Assembly (NCBI RefSeq): GCF_014650435.1 | Contig: NZ_BMUY01000001.1 | Span: 620,001 to 684,000 of the forward strand | Length of the DNA: 64,000 bases | From: Streptomyces tendae | GTDB lineage: Bacteria; Actinomycetota; Actinomycetes; Streptomycetales; Streptomycetaceae | Reading direction: 5' to 3' | Shown: piece by piece, positions 1 through 8,487 of the stretch | Layout of the letters: every line of letters begins with the position of its first letter | Position numbering within the stretch: position 1 is the stretch's first letter | Translations under genes and position numbers: made by a program | The notes under the pieces: generated by a model | What the model saw: the letters and a program-made list of their open reading frames with translations, nothing else | What the model was told of the DNA's origin: nothing | The model's database searches: none

Positions 1-307
1 GCGCCCGCTCCAGCTTCGGCCAGAAGTCCGCGAGCGCGTCGCCGCACATCCCGTACGACTTCTCCAGCTTCTTCAAGTTCTTCGGAACGCCGGAGAACTC
101 CTCCTTGAAGACGGTCGCCGACTTCCCCGCCCACTCGGCCAGGGTGGACTCGCCGGCCATGCCCTTCACCAGACGCAACGCCTCCGAGACATCGTCGGCG
201 AAGTCGTGCAACGTCTTCGCGAGCGTCCGCACCCGCTGCGGATCCCCCGGGGTCGGGTCCTTGTCCAGGTCCAGGACATGCCAGTCACTCGGCCTGTGGC
301 CCACCAT
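1..307 (-). CDS. Putative T7SS-secreted protein, N-terminal part (runs off the window)
   Basis: The reverse strand is open from an ATG at 307 to the window edge, giving 102 residues that begin MVGHRPSDWHVLDLDKDPTP. The stretch DPTPGDPQRVRTLA followed by a helical region with an E-W-A-G turn (a WXG-type motif near residue 58) is typical of the T7SS-signal/WXG-like N-terminus found on large Streptomyces substrates of type VII secretion, whose C-termini are often toxins. The C-terminus lies outside the window, so the effector type cannot be judged. It diverges from the lipoprotein gene at 579 across about 270 bp that must hold both promoters; I saw no clear promoter there. Family assignment is by motif only. 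Confidence 0.7.
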   Translation of the reverse strand, partial: MVGHRPSDWHVLDLDKDPTPGDPQRVRTLAKTLHDFADDVSEALRLVKGMAGESTLAEWAGKSATVFKEEFSGVPKNLKKLEKSYGMCGDALADFWPKLERA

Positions 308-578
308 CCCGCAACCCCCGTCAACTCACGCGTCCCACCAGCAACCACCCGTACGCACACGCAAACTTACAAGGCGAGCCGACTCAAAGAAAGAAGTATC
401 TGGCCAGACGCTGGGGGACAGAAAGTCCGGCTATGGATATATGGCGGCGGCTCGTGAGACGGAACTGCTATCCAGTCCTGTCAGGGGTCGCGCGGGACCG
501 GTCCCCCTGGTGTCCCTGGGCCCCTGTGGATAGCGTGGCGTCGCCGAAGAGAAGCCTCGTCCCACCCAGGAGCCGACA

Positions 579-1244
579 GTGAATCGCCGCCGCCCCACCC
601 TCCTCGCAGCGCTCACGCTGACCGCCACAGCGGCCTTGACGCTGTCCGCGTGCGGCAGCGACGACGACAGCCCGGCCAAGGGGGAGGACAAGATCGCGGG
701 GGCGGACACCGGTAGCTCCACCCCGTCGGCGTCACCGAGTGAAACGGTTCCTGATCAGGGGGAACGGCCGGAGATCGCCTTGCCGGCCGACGTGACGTAC
801 AAGTTCGAGTGGGGCAAAACCGGTGATGCAGTCAAGGATGCTGTGCTGCACGATGCCGAGCAGCGCATCAGGGCTGTGGACATGGCCATTGCCGAGCAGG
901 ATCCGCTGCACAAGGCGTACCGCTTCTACTCCGAAGGCGAGGCGGCTGCGGGGAGTGAGAAGTACATTCGGGACTTCGTGGATCACAAGGCCCGTACGAC
1001 TGGCGTGACTCGCTACTACGACGAGAGCGTGAACGCCAAGGACGACGGCACCGCCGCACTGGTGTACTGCGAGGACCAGAGTAAATCGTTCAACAGGTTT
1101 CTCAAGACGGGGAAGACTGACGTCACGCCGGTGACGAAAGATAGCTACGTCCTGTATGCCAGCACGCTGCGCAAGAACGACAAGGGCGTCTGGGTGACGG
1201 AACGACTGGTTTCGGAACGGGGGAACGCGAAGTGCCAGCCATGA
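579..1244 (+). CDS. Secreted lipoprotein of unknown function
   Basis: The 221-aa protein starts MNRRRPTLLAALTLTATAAL and has a textbook lipobox, L-S-A-C, at about residues 22-25. It is therefore predicted to be exported, lipidated on Cys25 and anchored to the outer face of the membrane. The mature N-terminus is Asp/Ser/Pro-rich linker (GSDDDSPAKGEDK), followed by a roughly 150-residue domain with a V-Y-C-E-D pattern that I do not recognise. The stop overlaps the next start as ATGA, so it is translationally coupled to the split secreted protein and probably part of the T7SS-type operon-like group. The function is unknown; a role as a secretion accessory is only inferred from context. Confidence 0.7.
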   Translation: MNRRRPTLLAALTLTATAALTLSACGSDDDSPAKGEDKIAGADTGSSTPSASPSETVPDQGERPEIALPADVTYKFEWGKTGDAVKDAVLHDAEQRIRAVDMAIAEQDPLHKAYRFYSEGEAAAGSEKYIRDFVDHKARTTGVTRYYDESVNAKDDGTAALVYCEDQSKSFNRFLKTGKTDVTPVTKDSYVLYASTLRKNDKGVWVTERLVSERGNAKCQP

Positions 1245-1654
1245 TTCGTCGCAATGTCTTGATACTGCCAGCAGGGCTAGCTCTGCTCCTTGCTGCCGTT
1301 GGCCCCGCCCATGCGGAGAAGGGGTTCGGTGGGGCGACGGACGGTCAGACGGAGCAGCACGCCGATGCCGGCGATGACGGGACAGTTTCGGTCACCGTGG
1401 GTGGTGTCGTCTTTGATCGTTCGAAGAACGGTAGTGGTGACTCGGTTGGGCCGGTGACGTCTTCGACTTCGTGGAGTCCGCCGGCGTGTTGGTATGCCCC
1501 GAAGTTCAGCCCTCAGGAGCTTCAGGACTACCTGGAGCCGATCTGGGAGGCCGAGTCCACGGGGTACGAGTGGGATGCCAAGCAGCGGGAGAAGTACAAC
1601 GCGAAGGATGAGAAGAAGGGCTTCAACAAGGACAAGACGGGCGAGGGATATTGA
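1241..1654 (+). CDS. Secreted protein, N-terminal half before an in-frame TGA
   Basis: It starts at ATG 1241, overlapping the lipoprotein stop by four bases. The first 23 residues (MIRRNVLILPAGLALLLAAV then GPAHA) are a Sec signal peptide with an AHA cleavage site. The reading frame ends at TGA 1652-1654 directly after ...GEGY, but the same frame continues W-G-S-Y-V-N-E-S-F for another 202 codons to 2260. The context Y-stop-W, where a single-base change of TGG to TGA would create the stop, points to a nonsense mutation or a sequencing error in one gene of about 340 codons. As it stands, only a 137-aa secreted fragment would be made. No family is recognised. Confidence 0.55.
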   Translation: MIRRNVLILPAGLALLLAAVGPAHAEKGFGGATDGQTEQHADAGDDGTVSVTVGGVVFDRSKNGSGDSVGPVTSSTSWSPPACWYAPKFSPQELQDYLEPIWEAESTGYEWDAKQREKYNAKDEKKGFNKDKTGEGY

Positions 1655-1666
1655 TGGGGCTCGTAT

Positions 1667-2260
1667 GTGAACGAGAGCTTCCCGCCGGGCTGGGACAAGT
1701 CCGACACGGATTACTTCTGGGTGGACCTCGGTGACCCGCCACCCGCGGACAAGGAGAACGCCGTCACTCCGGAAGTTCTCGCCGAGCTCGCCTACGCCGA
1801 GATCCGCGTCCCCGGTACCGAGGTGACGCTGGCGCCTGCCGAGGCGACCAAGGTGAACCTTCCGACGTGGGCGTGGCTGGACGGGGCCGAGTTCAAGCCG
1901 GTGTCGGTCACCGCGTCCGTGGAGGAGATCGGGATCGACGCGACGGCCACGGCGGAGCCGGTGTCGCTGCGGATCGAACCGGGCACTCCGGATGCCGAGT
2001 CCTACCCGGCGTCGGGGGTCTGTGAGATCAAGGACGGCCGTATCGGCGCTCCGTACGAGAAGGGCAGGGCGAATGACACGCCGCCGTGCGGGGTGAAGTA
2101 CCTGCGTTCCTCGGGTGAGGGGACCTTCCCGCTTCAGGCGACGGTCACGTGGGAGATCCACTGGACGGGCAGTGGTGGCGCGGGCGGCGACCTTCCTGAC
2201 GGTACGTTCGGCGCCACGCAGGACGTCGTCGTCCAGGAGATCCAGGCCGTCAACCGCTGA
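1667..2260 (+). CDS. Continuation of the split secreted protein (C-terminal half)
   Basis: This frame is in phase with 1241-1654 and separated from it only by the TGA and four sense codons. It could re-initiate at GTG 1667 (V-N-E-S-F-P-P-G-W), though the upstream ribosome site is weak. The 197 residues hold two beta-rich stretches such as VTLAPAEATKVNLPTWAWLD and FPLQATVTWEIHW, which look like an extracellular beta-sandwich. The segment WTGSGGAGGDLPDGTFGAT ends in a sequence with no membrane anchor. Without the upstream signal peptide it could not be exported, so it is probably non-functional alone. Codon bias is normal throughout, suggesting the break is recent or artefactual. Confidence 0.5.
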   Translation: MNESFPPGWDKSDTDYFWVDLGDPPPADKENAVTPEVLAELAYAEIRVPGTEVTLAPAEATKVNLPTWAWLDGAEFKPVSVTASVEEIGIDATATAEPVSLRIEPGTPDAESYPASGVCEIKDGRIGAPYEKGRANDTPPCGVKYLRSSGEGTFPLQATVTWEIHWTGSGGAGGDLPDGTFGATQDVVVQEIQAVNR

Positions 2261-2366
2261 GCGTCCCGCCAGTCCTCAGGGCGGCTGCAGTCCCCGGGGC
2301 GTCACGAAAACCGGATGGCGTCGTTCCTCTCATCGGTGCGGTGGACCGGTGAGAGGGGACGGGCGG

Positions 2367-2663
2367 GTGGCGGAGCGGCTTGCCGTGGACGGGGACGAGC
2401 TCGGGCGGTTCATGAAGTCGCTGAGGGAGTCGTCGACTTCGCTCAGGGGAGTGCGGAAAGCCCTGTCGGACGCGACGGTCCTTGGGCTGGGCACGGATGA
2501 GCTCGACTCCGCGTGCGAGGCATTCCAGGAGGACTGGAAGTACGGCTCCGAGGAGATCGGCAAACAGACCGAGGACCTTGCCGAGATCATCGGCAAGAGC
2601 AAGGACAGTTACCTCGAGGTCGACAAGGCGCTCGAGGCGGCGGTGCGGGAGTCGCGCAAGTGA
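2367..2663 (+). CDS. WXG100-like small helical protein (T7SS target type)
   Basis: A GTG at 2367 with GAGAGGGG eight bases upstream opens a 98-aa protein that fits the WXG100 length class. It is almost entirely helical, with a central D-W-K-Y-G turn at about residues 56-60 in the position of the W-x-G hairpin between two helices. The C-terminus (LEVDKALEAAVRESRK) is charged and lacks a clear YxxxD/E export signal. The stop overlaps the next GTG (GTGA at 2660-2663), so the two are co-translated, as in esxA/B-type pairs and effector-chaperone pairs. A downstream start at ATG 2412 is possible but less well placed. It probably acts as partner of the 454-aa protein; this is inferred. Confidence 0.65.
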   Translation: MAERLAVDGDELGRFMKSLRESSTSLRGVRKALSDATVLGLGTDELDSACEAFQEDWKYGSEEIGKQTEDLAEIIGKSKDSYLEVDKALEAAVRESRK

Positions 2664-4024
2664 CCGTCACGGCCGGCCACGACCAGTACGGTGCCGCTCT
2701 CGACCCGCAGTCGCGGGCGGACCTGGGCAAGCCGCAGGGGCTCAAGTCCGCGCCGCCCATCCCGAACCCCGCCTATCCGCACCTCGGCTTCAATCCCGTA
2801 CCCGGGGACACGGAGACCGTGCGCGGGTTGGAGAAGAAGCTCAGCGGCTGCGCGAAGGTGCTCCAGGAGGCGTACGACCTCGTCACCAAGCTTCTCGACG
2901 GCAGCTACTGGAAAGGTGACGCCGCCGTCGCCTTTCGTGAGCAGTTGGACGGCGGGCCCTTGCCGTTGAACCTGAAGAACGCGGCGCACTCGATCCGCAA
3001 GGCGGCCAGGCAGCTGGACCGTTGGGAGGGGGAGCTCGACGACTTCCAGCGGCGGGCGAGGAAGCTGGAGGACGACGCGAGGGACGCCCAGGCCGCGGTC
3101 GACCGTGCGCAGGGGCGGGCGGACTCGGCTGGCCACGACCCCGACCTGAAGAAGGAGGGGGCCGATGGCGACGCCGCGCTGAAGGCGCTCACGCGGGCGA
3201 ACGGTGACCTCGACGATGCCCGGGTCGAGCTGAAGAAGATCATCGGCAAGGCGAAGAGGCTGGCCGAGGAGCATGAGGAGAAGGCCGGGTATCGGGCCCG
3301 GAAGATCCGGGACGCGACGAAGAAGCTGGTACCGCACGAGCCGGGCTTGTTCGACCAGGCGCTCGACTGGCTGGGCGACAACCTCCCGGACATCCTCAGC
3401 TTCGTGGCGGGGGTGATCGGGGTTGTGGCGCTTCTTCTTTCGGGGCCGCTGGGTTGGGGTGTCGCGACGGTTGCTGCCTTGGTGCTCACGGCTTCCGGGC
3501 TGAGCGTCGTGGCGCTTGGTCTGCGGCTTGCAAACCCGGAAGTGCGGGCGTCTTTGTGGGACGGGTTGGCCGAGGGAGAACTCGATGCCGACTTCTGGAG
3601 CAACGCTGTATCCGTGGGAGCAGACGCCGTAGGCGCGCTACCCGGTATCGCGGCAGCAGCCAAGGGATCCTTCGAAGCCACGCGGGCCATTCGCAGGAGT
3701 GGGCAAGTGCTCGACTTCTGGCAGCGGGCCGGTACCTACGGTTCCAAGGTTCTTGACGAGGCCGGAGCGATCTCGAACCTGGAGAACTCCATGGTCGCAC
3801 GAGCGGTGCGTGGCTTCAGCGATCCCGAGGGAGCCGCCAATGTCATTGCCGGTGCTTCGGGCATGGTCGGCGTTGGTACGGGAGGGTTTGGTCTGTACAA
3901 CAAGGCCGTCGACGCAGAGGACGACGGAATCAAGGATGGTGCTGTTGCCGGCATCGACGGCTCGCGTCTCGTTCTTGATGGCGGAGGCATCGTAGACGTC
4001 GCACGATACGTCTTCTGTCATTGA
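2660..4024 (+). CDS. WXG-domain coiled-coil protein with two TM segments, putative T7SS substrate
   Basis: The 454-aa protein starts at the GTG overlapping the WXG-like gene. Residues 50-100 form a helical hairpin with S-Y-W-K-G at 82-86 (W-x-G). Residues about 105-225 are a long charged coiled coil. Residues about 246-290 hold two adjacent hydrophobic segments (FVAGVIGVVALLL and VATVAALVLTASG). The remaining 160 residues are small-residue rich with no recognisable nuclease, NADase or other toxin domain. This layout is common in Streptomyces LXG/WXG-type polymorphic proteins, where the C-terminal part varies between strains. The next gene encodes a membrane protein that could be a cognate immunity factor; that is inference only. 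Confidence 0.65.
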   Translation: MTVTAGHDQYGAALDPQSRADLGKPQGLKSAPPIPNPAYPHLGFNPVPGDTETVRGLEKKLSGCAKVLQEAYDLVTKLLDGSYWKGDAAVAFREQLDGGPLPLNLKNAAHSIRKAARQLDRWEGELDDFQRRARKLEDDARDAQAAVDRAQGRADSAGHDPDLKKEGADGDAALKALTRANGDLDDARVELKKIIGKAKRLAEEHEEKAGYRARKIRDATKKLVPHEPGLFDQALDWLGDNLPDILSFVAGVIGVVALLLSGPLGWGVATVAALVLTASGLSVVALGLRLANPEVRASLWDGLAEGELDADFWSNAVSVGADAVGALPGIAAAAKGSFEATRAIRRSGQVLDFWQRAGTYGSKVLDEAGAISNLENSMVARAVRGFSDPEGAANVIAGASGMVGVGTGGFGLYNKAVDAEDDGIKDGAVAGIDGSRLVLDGGGIVDVARYVFCH

Positions 4025-4041
4025 GTAGGAGGGAATGACTC

Positions 4042-4701
4042 ATGGACCCTGTCGCCTGCGCGATTGCATGGGATCACCGCCCCACCCGTCGCGCTTGGGC
4101 CGGGCACATGGTGATGAACGTCGTCGGCTTGTTCGGTTGGGTAAGCGGCTGGGTCCTATTGCTCGGCGTATCGGTGTACTCGGCCGATTGGCTCGTCTGG
4201 GTGTTTCTTCCGTACTTCGTTTACGGGCCCTACCGTGTACTGACGCAACTGCGCTATTTTCCGGCAGCGCTGTCGATGCTGCGCATCTTGCGTGCCTATA
4301 GGTGGCAGCTCCTGCGGGAGGTTCCCCACGGACTGACTGATCGTCCGGAGGTCTCCAGTAGACACTACGGTTGGTTCGAGTTTCCCAACCCTGCTTGTCC
4401 AGAGCAGTGGCTACCCATGGTTTTTACCCGGCATCTGCGCTTGGAATGGTGGTCCCGACGTATGGCTCCTCGCGCCAAGCCGCATTTGAAGGCTCAGATC
4501 GAGGAAATCTGGTTCGCGGGCGACGCCCGCTTCGCAGGAGTCATCGCCGCACCGGGACGGAATGGAAGGGGCCCTCGACGCATGCACGTCGTGCAACAGC
4601 GCAGCACCCCTCTAAACGATGAACGGCTCAACGACTGCGGCGCCGGACCCGACGACGTTGCGCGGGGCCGCCGGGTGGATGGCCCTTCAGCCCGCTTCTG
4701 A
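4042..4701 (+). CDS. Membrane-associated protein of unknown function, possible immunity partner
   Basis: ATG 4042 follows a strong AGGAGGGA site nine bases upstream and lies 17 bp after the WXG-domain protein. The 219-aa product has two hydrophobic stretches near residues 28-75 (VVGLFGWVSGWVLLLGVSVY and WLVWVFLPYFVYGPY), then a basic cytoplasmic-looking domain rich in Trp and Arg. I recognise no family. GC content and codon use are visibly lower than in the core genes nearby (for example tat, ttt and cta codons), which fits accessory DNA. Position directly behind a candidate T7SS effector suggests immunity or anchoring, but nothing in the sequence proves it. Confidence 0.6.
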   Translation: MDPVACAIAWDHRPTRRAWAGHMVMNVVGLFGWVSGWVLLLGVSVYSADWLVWVFLPYFVYGPYRVLTQLRYFPAALSMLRILRAYRWQLLREVPHGLTDRPEVSSRHYGWFEFPNPACPEQWLPMVFTRHLRLEWWSRRMAPRAKPHLKAQIEEIWFAGDARFAGVIAAPGRNGRGPRRMHVVQQRSTPLNDERLNDCGAGPDDVARGRRVDGPSARF

Positions 4702-4719
4702 GCCGGAGAGGAAGGCTCC

Positions 4720-5382
4720 ATGACCACTCCCCGGATTTTGCTGGATGAATCCGTCAAAGACCTGCGAGCGGAGTTGTGGTTCGCTGAACCACATGGGTTC
4801 ATGCCCATGCCGCTCAACTCCCTCCTGGCCGAACCCGGCTCCTCGGACGCCGATGCGATGCGTGAGGCTGTTGCCCCGCTGCTTGATGGCGCGCCGAGTG
4901 AATTGGTGCGTCAGCGGTTCGTTGCGCAGCTTGCGTTGGGGCAGCGAATGCTCGGGGAGCTGTGCGGTTTCGGCACTGTGTACTGCTCGGTCGGCCTGCA
5001 TCGTGACGACATCGATCCCAGGAGTGCGCACCTGCTCTCGCTCTTCACCATCTCCTGGCGCGACACGAAGGTCGCATCCCGTGGCGTAACGGCGGCCCGC
5101 GCTGCCACGTCGGCCAAGGGACACACGCACATCACCTTTGATGAGTTTCCCTGCGGCCCCGCAGTCCTCAGCGAGAACACGTTGCGTTACGCAGCTGAAA
5201 GCGGGCTTCCCCAGTTCCCCCTCCTTCAGGTCCACGCTCACCTCCCGCACCCCGACTGCAAGCGGCTGGTCGTGTTGACGATCAGTAGTACCGCGGTCGC
5301 GCGTCGGGAGGAGTACCGGGCGTTGTTGAGGGGGATCGTCGAGACCGTTCGTTTCGAGGATCCGATGCGGGTGGCGTCCTAG
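4720..5382 (+). CDS. Hypothetical protein at the end of the T7SS-like gene group
   Basis: The 220-aa soluble protein starts MTTPRILLDESVKDLRAEL with GGAGAGGAAGG just upstream. There is no signal peptide or membrane segment. The C-terminal half (residues about 110-215) shows alternating strands (HTHITFDEFPCGPAVL and CKRLVVLTISSTAV), an alpha/beta pattern. Proteins of this general look often accompany WXG/T7SS gene groups in Streptomyces, but I cannot name the family. It follows the membrane protein by 18 bp and is probably co-transcribed with it. Codon use is less extreme than in the housekeeping genes downstream. Confidence 0.6.
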   Translation: MTTPRILLDESVKDLRAELWFAEPHGFMPMPLNSLLAEPGSSDADAMREAVAPLLDGAPSELVRQRFVAQLALGQRMLGELCGFGTVYCSVGLHRDDIDPRSAHLLSLFTISWRDTKVASRGVTAARAATSAKGHTHITFDEFPCGPAVLSENTLRYAAESGLPQFPLLQVHAHLPHPDCKRLVVLTISSTAVARREEYRALLRGIVETVRFEDPMRVAS

Positions 5383-5440
5383 GTCTCGTGGGCTCAGTAA
5401 TCACGTTGAGCGGGGCCCCGGTCGGAGGTAGGAAGGCACC

Positions 5441-6316
5441 ATGACTGGACTCGGTGCCGTATTCCGCCCCCAGCTTGCCCCCGAGCGGCTGCGTGCCGTG
5501 GCGCGTGTCGCCGACGAGGTGGGGCTCGAGGAGTTGTGGTTGTGGGAGGACTGTTTCCGGGAGGGCGGGATCTCCACGGCCGCCGCTGCCCTCGCGTGGA
5601 CCGAGCGGGTGCGGGTCGGGGTAGGGCTGTTGCCCGTGCCCTTGCGGAACGTGGCCGTCACCGCGATGGAGGCCGCCACGCTGCACCGGATGTTCCCCGG
5701 CCGCGCCGTGCTCGGCGTGGGGCACGGGGTGCAGGACTGGATGGGGCAGGTCGGGGCGCGGGCCGAGTCGCCGCTCACGCTGCTGAGGGAGCATCTCCTC
5801 GCGTTGCGGGCGCTGTTGGGCGGGGAGAGGGTGACGACGAGGGGACGCTACGTCCGACTCGACGACGTCGCGCTCGACTGGCCGCCCGAGCAGGCCGTCG
5901 AGGTGCTCGCCGGCGCCACCGGGCCCCGTTCGCTGCGGCTGGCCGGTGAGGCCGCCGACGGGACCGTGCTCACCTCGAACACGCCGCCGGACGGGGTGCG
6001 CCGCGCCCGGCGGCTCATCGACGAAGGGCGGGCGGCCGCCGGGCGGTCGGAGGCGCACCGGGTGGTCGTGTACCTCCTCACTGCCACCGGCCCCGGCGCC
6101 GATGAACGGCTTCGGGACGAGCTGGTCGCCGAAGGTGTCGGGGACGTGCCGGATCTCGGGGTCGCCGGAGACGCGGAGGCCGTCGCCGGCGCCGTGCGGC
6201 GGTTGGCCGAGGCCGGGGCCGACACCGTGATCCTCCAGCCGACCGGGGACGAACCCGACCCGGAGGGGTTCGTGCGGTTCGCCGCCGAGCAGGTCCGGCC
6301 CCTGGTGGTGGCCTAG
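5441..6316 (+). CDS. LLM class flavin/F420-dependent oxidoreductase
   Basis: The 291-aa protein belongs to the luciferase-like monooxygenase superfamily, a TIM barrel using FMN or F420. Visible family marks are the N-terminal strand-helix F-R-P-Q-L-A-P-E-R-L, the E-E-L-W-L-W-E-D segment at about residues 29-36, R-V-R-V-G-V-G-L-L-P-V-P-L-R-N at 61-75, and F-P-G-R-A-V-L-G-V-G-H-G-V at 85-97. The length is typical of the single-chain family. AGGTAGGAAGG sits before ATG 5441. The next gene starts two bases after the stop, so the pair is co-transcribed. The substrate is unknown; streptomycetes carry many paralogues. Confidence 0.8.
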   Translation: MTGLGAVFRPQLAPERLRAVARVADEVGLEELWLWEDCFREGGISTAAAALAWTERVRVGVGLLPVPLRNVAVTAMEAATLHRMFPGRAVLGVGHGVQDWMGQVGARAESPLTLLREHLLALRALLGGERVTTRGRYVRLDDVALDWPPEQAVEVLAGATGPRSLRLAGEAADGTVLTSNTPPDGVRRARRLIDEGRAAAGRSEAHRVVVYLLTATGPGADERLRDELVAEGVGDVPDLGVAGDAEAVAGAVRRLAEAGADTVILQPTGDEPDPEGFVRFAAEQVRPLVVA

Positions 6317-6318
6317 TC

Positions 6319-7200
6319 ATGTCCGCCGACCGTTCCTTCGACCCCGACCTCGACCCAGACCCCGACCTCGACCCAGACCGCTCACCGCATCGTTCCGTCC
6401 GCCGTGGCTTCGACGACCTCGTGGCCGAAGGCGCCGCCGTTCCCACCGAAGGGTGGGACTTCTCCTGGTTCGAGGGGCGGGCCACCGAGGCTCGGCCGTC
6501 CTGGGGGTACGCGCGGTCCGTGGGGGAGCGCCTGGCCGGGGCCACCGCCGTACTGGACGTGCAGACCGGGGGAGGGGAGGTGCTGGACTTCGCCCTCGAC
6601 GCCGCCGGGGCTCGGCGCGCCCCGCTCGTGGTCGCCACCGAGGGATGGGAGCCCAACGTCGCAGAGGCCACCCGGCGGCTGCGACCGCGCGGTGTCCCTG
6701 TGGTCGCCTCGGCGGACGACGCGCCCCTTCCCTTCGCGGACGGCGCCTTCGACCTGGTCGTGAGCCGGCATCCGGTCGAGCCGCACTGGGACGAGGTCGC
6801 CCGCGTGCTCGCGCCCGGGGGCACCTACTTCGCCCAGCACGTCGGGCCCGCCAGTGTCTTCGAGCTGATCGAGTACTTCCTCGGGCCGCTGCCGGAGGAG
6901 AACCACCGGCACCGTGATCCCGAGCGCGAGCGAGCCGACGCCGAGGCGGCCGGGCTGGAGGTCGTGGAGGTACGGGCGGAGCGGCTGCGGATGGAGTTCT
7001 TCGACGTCGGTGCCGTGGTCCACTTCCTGCGCAAGGTGGTGTGGATGGTCCCCGGGTTCACCGTCGAGGCGTACCGGGACCGGCTGCGCGACCTGCACGA
7101 GCGCATCGAGGACGAGGGACCCTTCGTCGCCCACAGCTCCCGTCACCTCTTCGACGTGCGCAAGCCGGATGCCCCGAGCCGACCCCACGCGCAGCCCTGA
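6319..7200 (+). CDS. Class I SAM-dependent methyltransferase
   Basis: The 293-aa protein has a Rossmann-type methyltransferase core. The SAM-binding motif I is atypical (A-V-L-D-V-Q-T-G-G-G-E-V-L, residues about 74-86) and is followed by an acidic strand end and DAPLPFADGAFDLVVSRHPV (motif IV region, about 134-153). The N-terminus holds a short acidic repeat (D-P-D-L-D-P-D twice). It starts two bases after the LLM oxidoreductase stop and is probably in the same operon. The substrate is not predictable. Homologues annotated simply as methyltransferase with this Gln-containing motif I are common in actinomycetes. Confidence 0.75.
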   Translation: MSADRSFDPDLDPDPDLDPDRSPHRSVRRGFDDLVAEGAAVPTEGWDFSWFEGRATEARPSWGYARSVGERLAGATAVLDVQTGGGEVLDFALDAAGARRAPLVVATEGWEPNVAEATRRLRPRGVPVVASADDAPLPFADGAFDLVVSRHPVEPHWDEVARVLAPGGTYFAQHVGPASVFELIEYFLGPLPEENHRHRDPERERADAEAAGLEVVEVRAERLRMEFFDVGAVVHFLRKVVWMVPGFTVEAYRDRLRDLHERIEDEGPFVAHSSRHLFDVRKPDAPSRPHAQP

Positions 7201-7233
7201 GATCCACCGGACGAGCCCCCGCCGGCGTCGTCC

Positions 7234-8445
7234 TCACGCGTGCGCCCCCACCGTCACCTCCCCGATCACCAGCTCCGCCTCCGCCTCCAGTACGGCACCC
7301 ACCCGTTCCGCACAGCCCGCCAGCTCGCGTTCCTGCCGTGCCGTCAGGCGGCCCAGCGGCTCGACGGTGACCGTCGTACGCCGGCCCCGTCGGCGCTGGT
7401 GCCAGACGCCCGCCACGACCCCGTCGACCAGCAGCACGGGGAAGTTGCCCGCCTGCCCGCCCGCCAGCGCCCGCTGGTACGCGGCTACCGGGAAGAGCAG
7501 TTCCCGCGGCTGCGCGGCGACGACGTACGCGTCGAAGTAGGGGAGCAGGCGCACACCCCGGGTCGGTTCGTCCCGCTCCGCGGCGTCCGGGAAGGCGGTG
7601 TCGCCGGCCACTACCCACGCCGGAGTGCCCTCGAAGCCGACCTCCTCGATCTCGCCCGCGGCGGCCAGTTCGGCGTAGCGGGCCCGTGCCCAGGCGGGCG
7701 GTGCGGCCAGCCAGCGGGCGAAGTGCTGCGGGGTCGCGGGCCCGTACGCGTACAGGTATCGGCGTACGAGGAGCCGCGACGCCTCCTCGGGCGGCAGCGG
7801 GGTGAAGTGGGGCGGGCGGGTGTACGTCACCCGGCGGCCGCGGTTCGGGCCGAAGGACAGGGCGCCGCACTGGCCGGCCCGGTGCAGGACCTGGCGCCAG
7901 CGGGGCCACATGGTCTGGAAGGCCGGCATGACCAGGTCGCCGGCCCAGGAGCCGGTGCGGGCGACGACCGCCTCGTCGAGTTCGTCGACGGTCAGGAAGG
8001 CGCCGTCGAGCGCCTCGGCGATCGCCGCCACGACCTGGTCGGCCTGCTCGGGCCCGAGGCGTACGTCGCTGGGGAAGGCGGTCGTGCGGCCCGGGACCGC
8101 GGGCAGGGCGGCGCACCACATCGGCAGGTCGCGGGCCGGGAGCAGGTGCACCGTGCCGCGCGGGCCGTGGGTCTTCACCAGCGAGGACGAGGGGGCGGGC
8201 GGTGGGGGAGGCGTGGTGGGCGGAGCCGTGGGCCACAGGGCCTCGCGTACGTCCGCGCGGGTCACGCCGTCGGCCCGCAGGCCCACCGACAGCTCGGCCG
8301 CCGACAGTACCTGGGCGTGGACGCCGAGCATCGCGGCGGCCACGTCGGCGACGGGCGTGCCCGTTCGGGCGGGCATGGCCAGGAACTGCCGTTCGTAACG
8401 CCGTGCGCTCGCCGCGGCCCAAGTGATCCCCGTCGTCTTCGTCAT
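7234..8445 (-). CDS. Winged-helix DNA-binding domain protein (HTH_42 / AlkZ-type)
   Basis: The 403-aa protein starts MTKTTGITWAAASARRYERQ and matches the winged-helix HTH_42 family, which includes the AlkZ/YcaQ DNA glycosylases that unhook interstrand crosslinks. Family marks seen are AMLGVHAQVLSAAELSVGLR near residues 40-59 and HGPRGTVHLLPARDLPMW near 95-112. The body contains tandem winged helices (RLLVRRYLYAYGPATPQHFA). Only family-level function is supported; some members are glycosylases and others are uncharacterised. It is convergent with the upstream methyltransferase (34 bp gap) and faces the large gene-free interval from which its promoter must come. Confidence 0.75.
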   Translation of the reverse strand: MTKTTGITWAAASARRYERQFLAMPARTGTPVADVAAAMLGVHAQVLSAAELSVGLRADGVTRADVREALWPTAPPTTPPPPPAPSSSLVKTHGPRGTVHLLPARDLPMWCAALPAVPGRTTAFPSDVRLGPEQADQVVAAIAEALDGAFLTVDELDEAVVARTGSWAGDLVMPAFQTMWPRWRQVLHRAGQCGALSFGPNRGRRVTYTRPPHFTPLPPEEASRLLVRRYLYAYGPATPQHFARWLAAPPAWARARYAELAAAGEIEEVGFEGTPAWVVAGDTAFPDAAERDEPTRGVRLLPYFDAYVVAAQPRELLFPVAAYQRALAGGQAGNFPVLLVDGVVAGVWHQRRRGRRTTVTVEPLGRLTARQERELAGCAERVGAVLEAEAELVIGEVTVGAHA

Positions 8446-8487
8446 GAGGTGACGTTAGGGGAGAAGTAGGGCGGCAGCCGTCCTACT

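Noticed and set aside
1652-1654. Selenocysteine or programmed readthrough at the TGA
   Set aside because: No SECIS-like hairpin follows, and Trp rather than Cys/Sec fits the local sequence; a nonsense mutation or sequencing error is simpler.
7234-8445. Calling the winged-helix protein a proven DNA glycosylase
   Set aside because: Catalytic residues could not be confirmed by eye, so only the family is stated.
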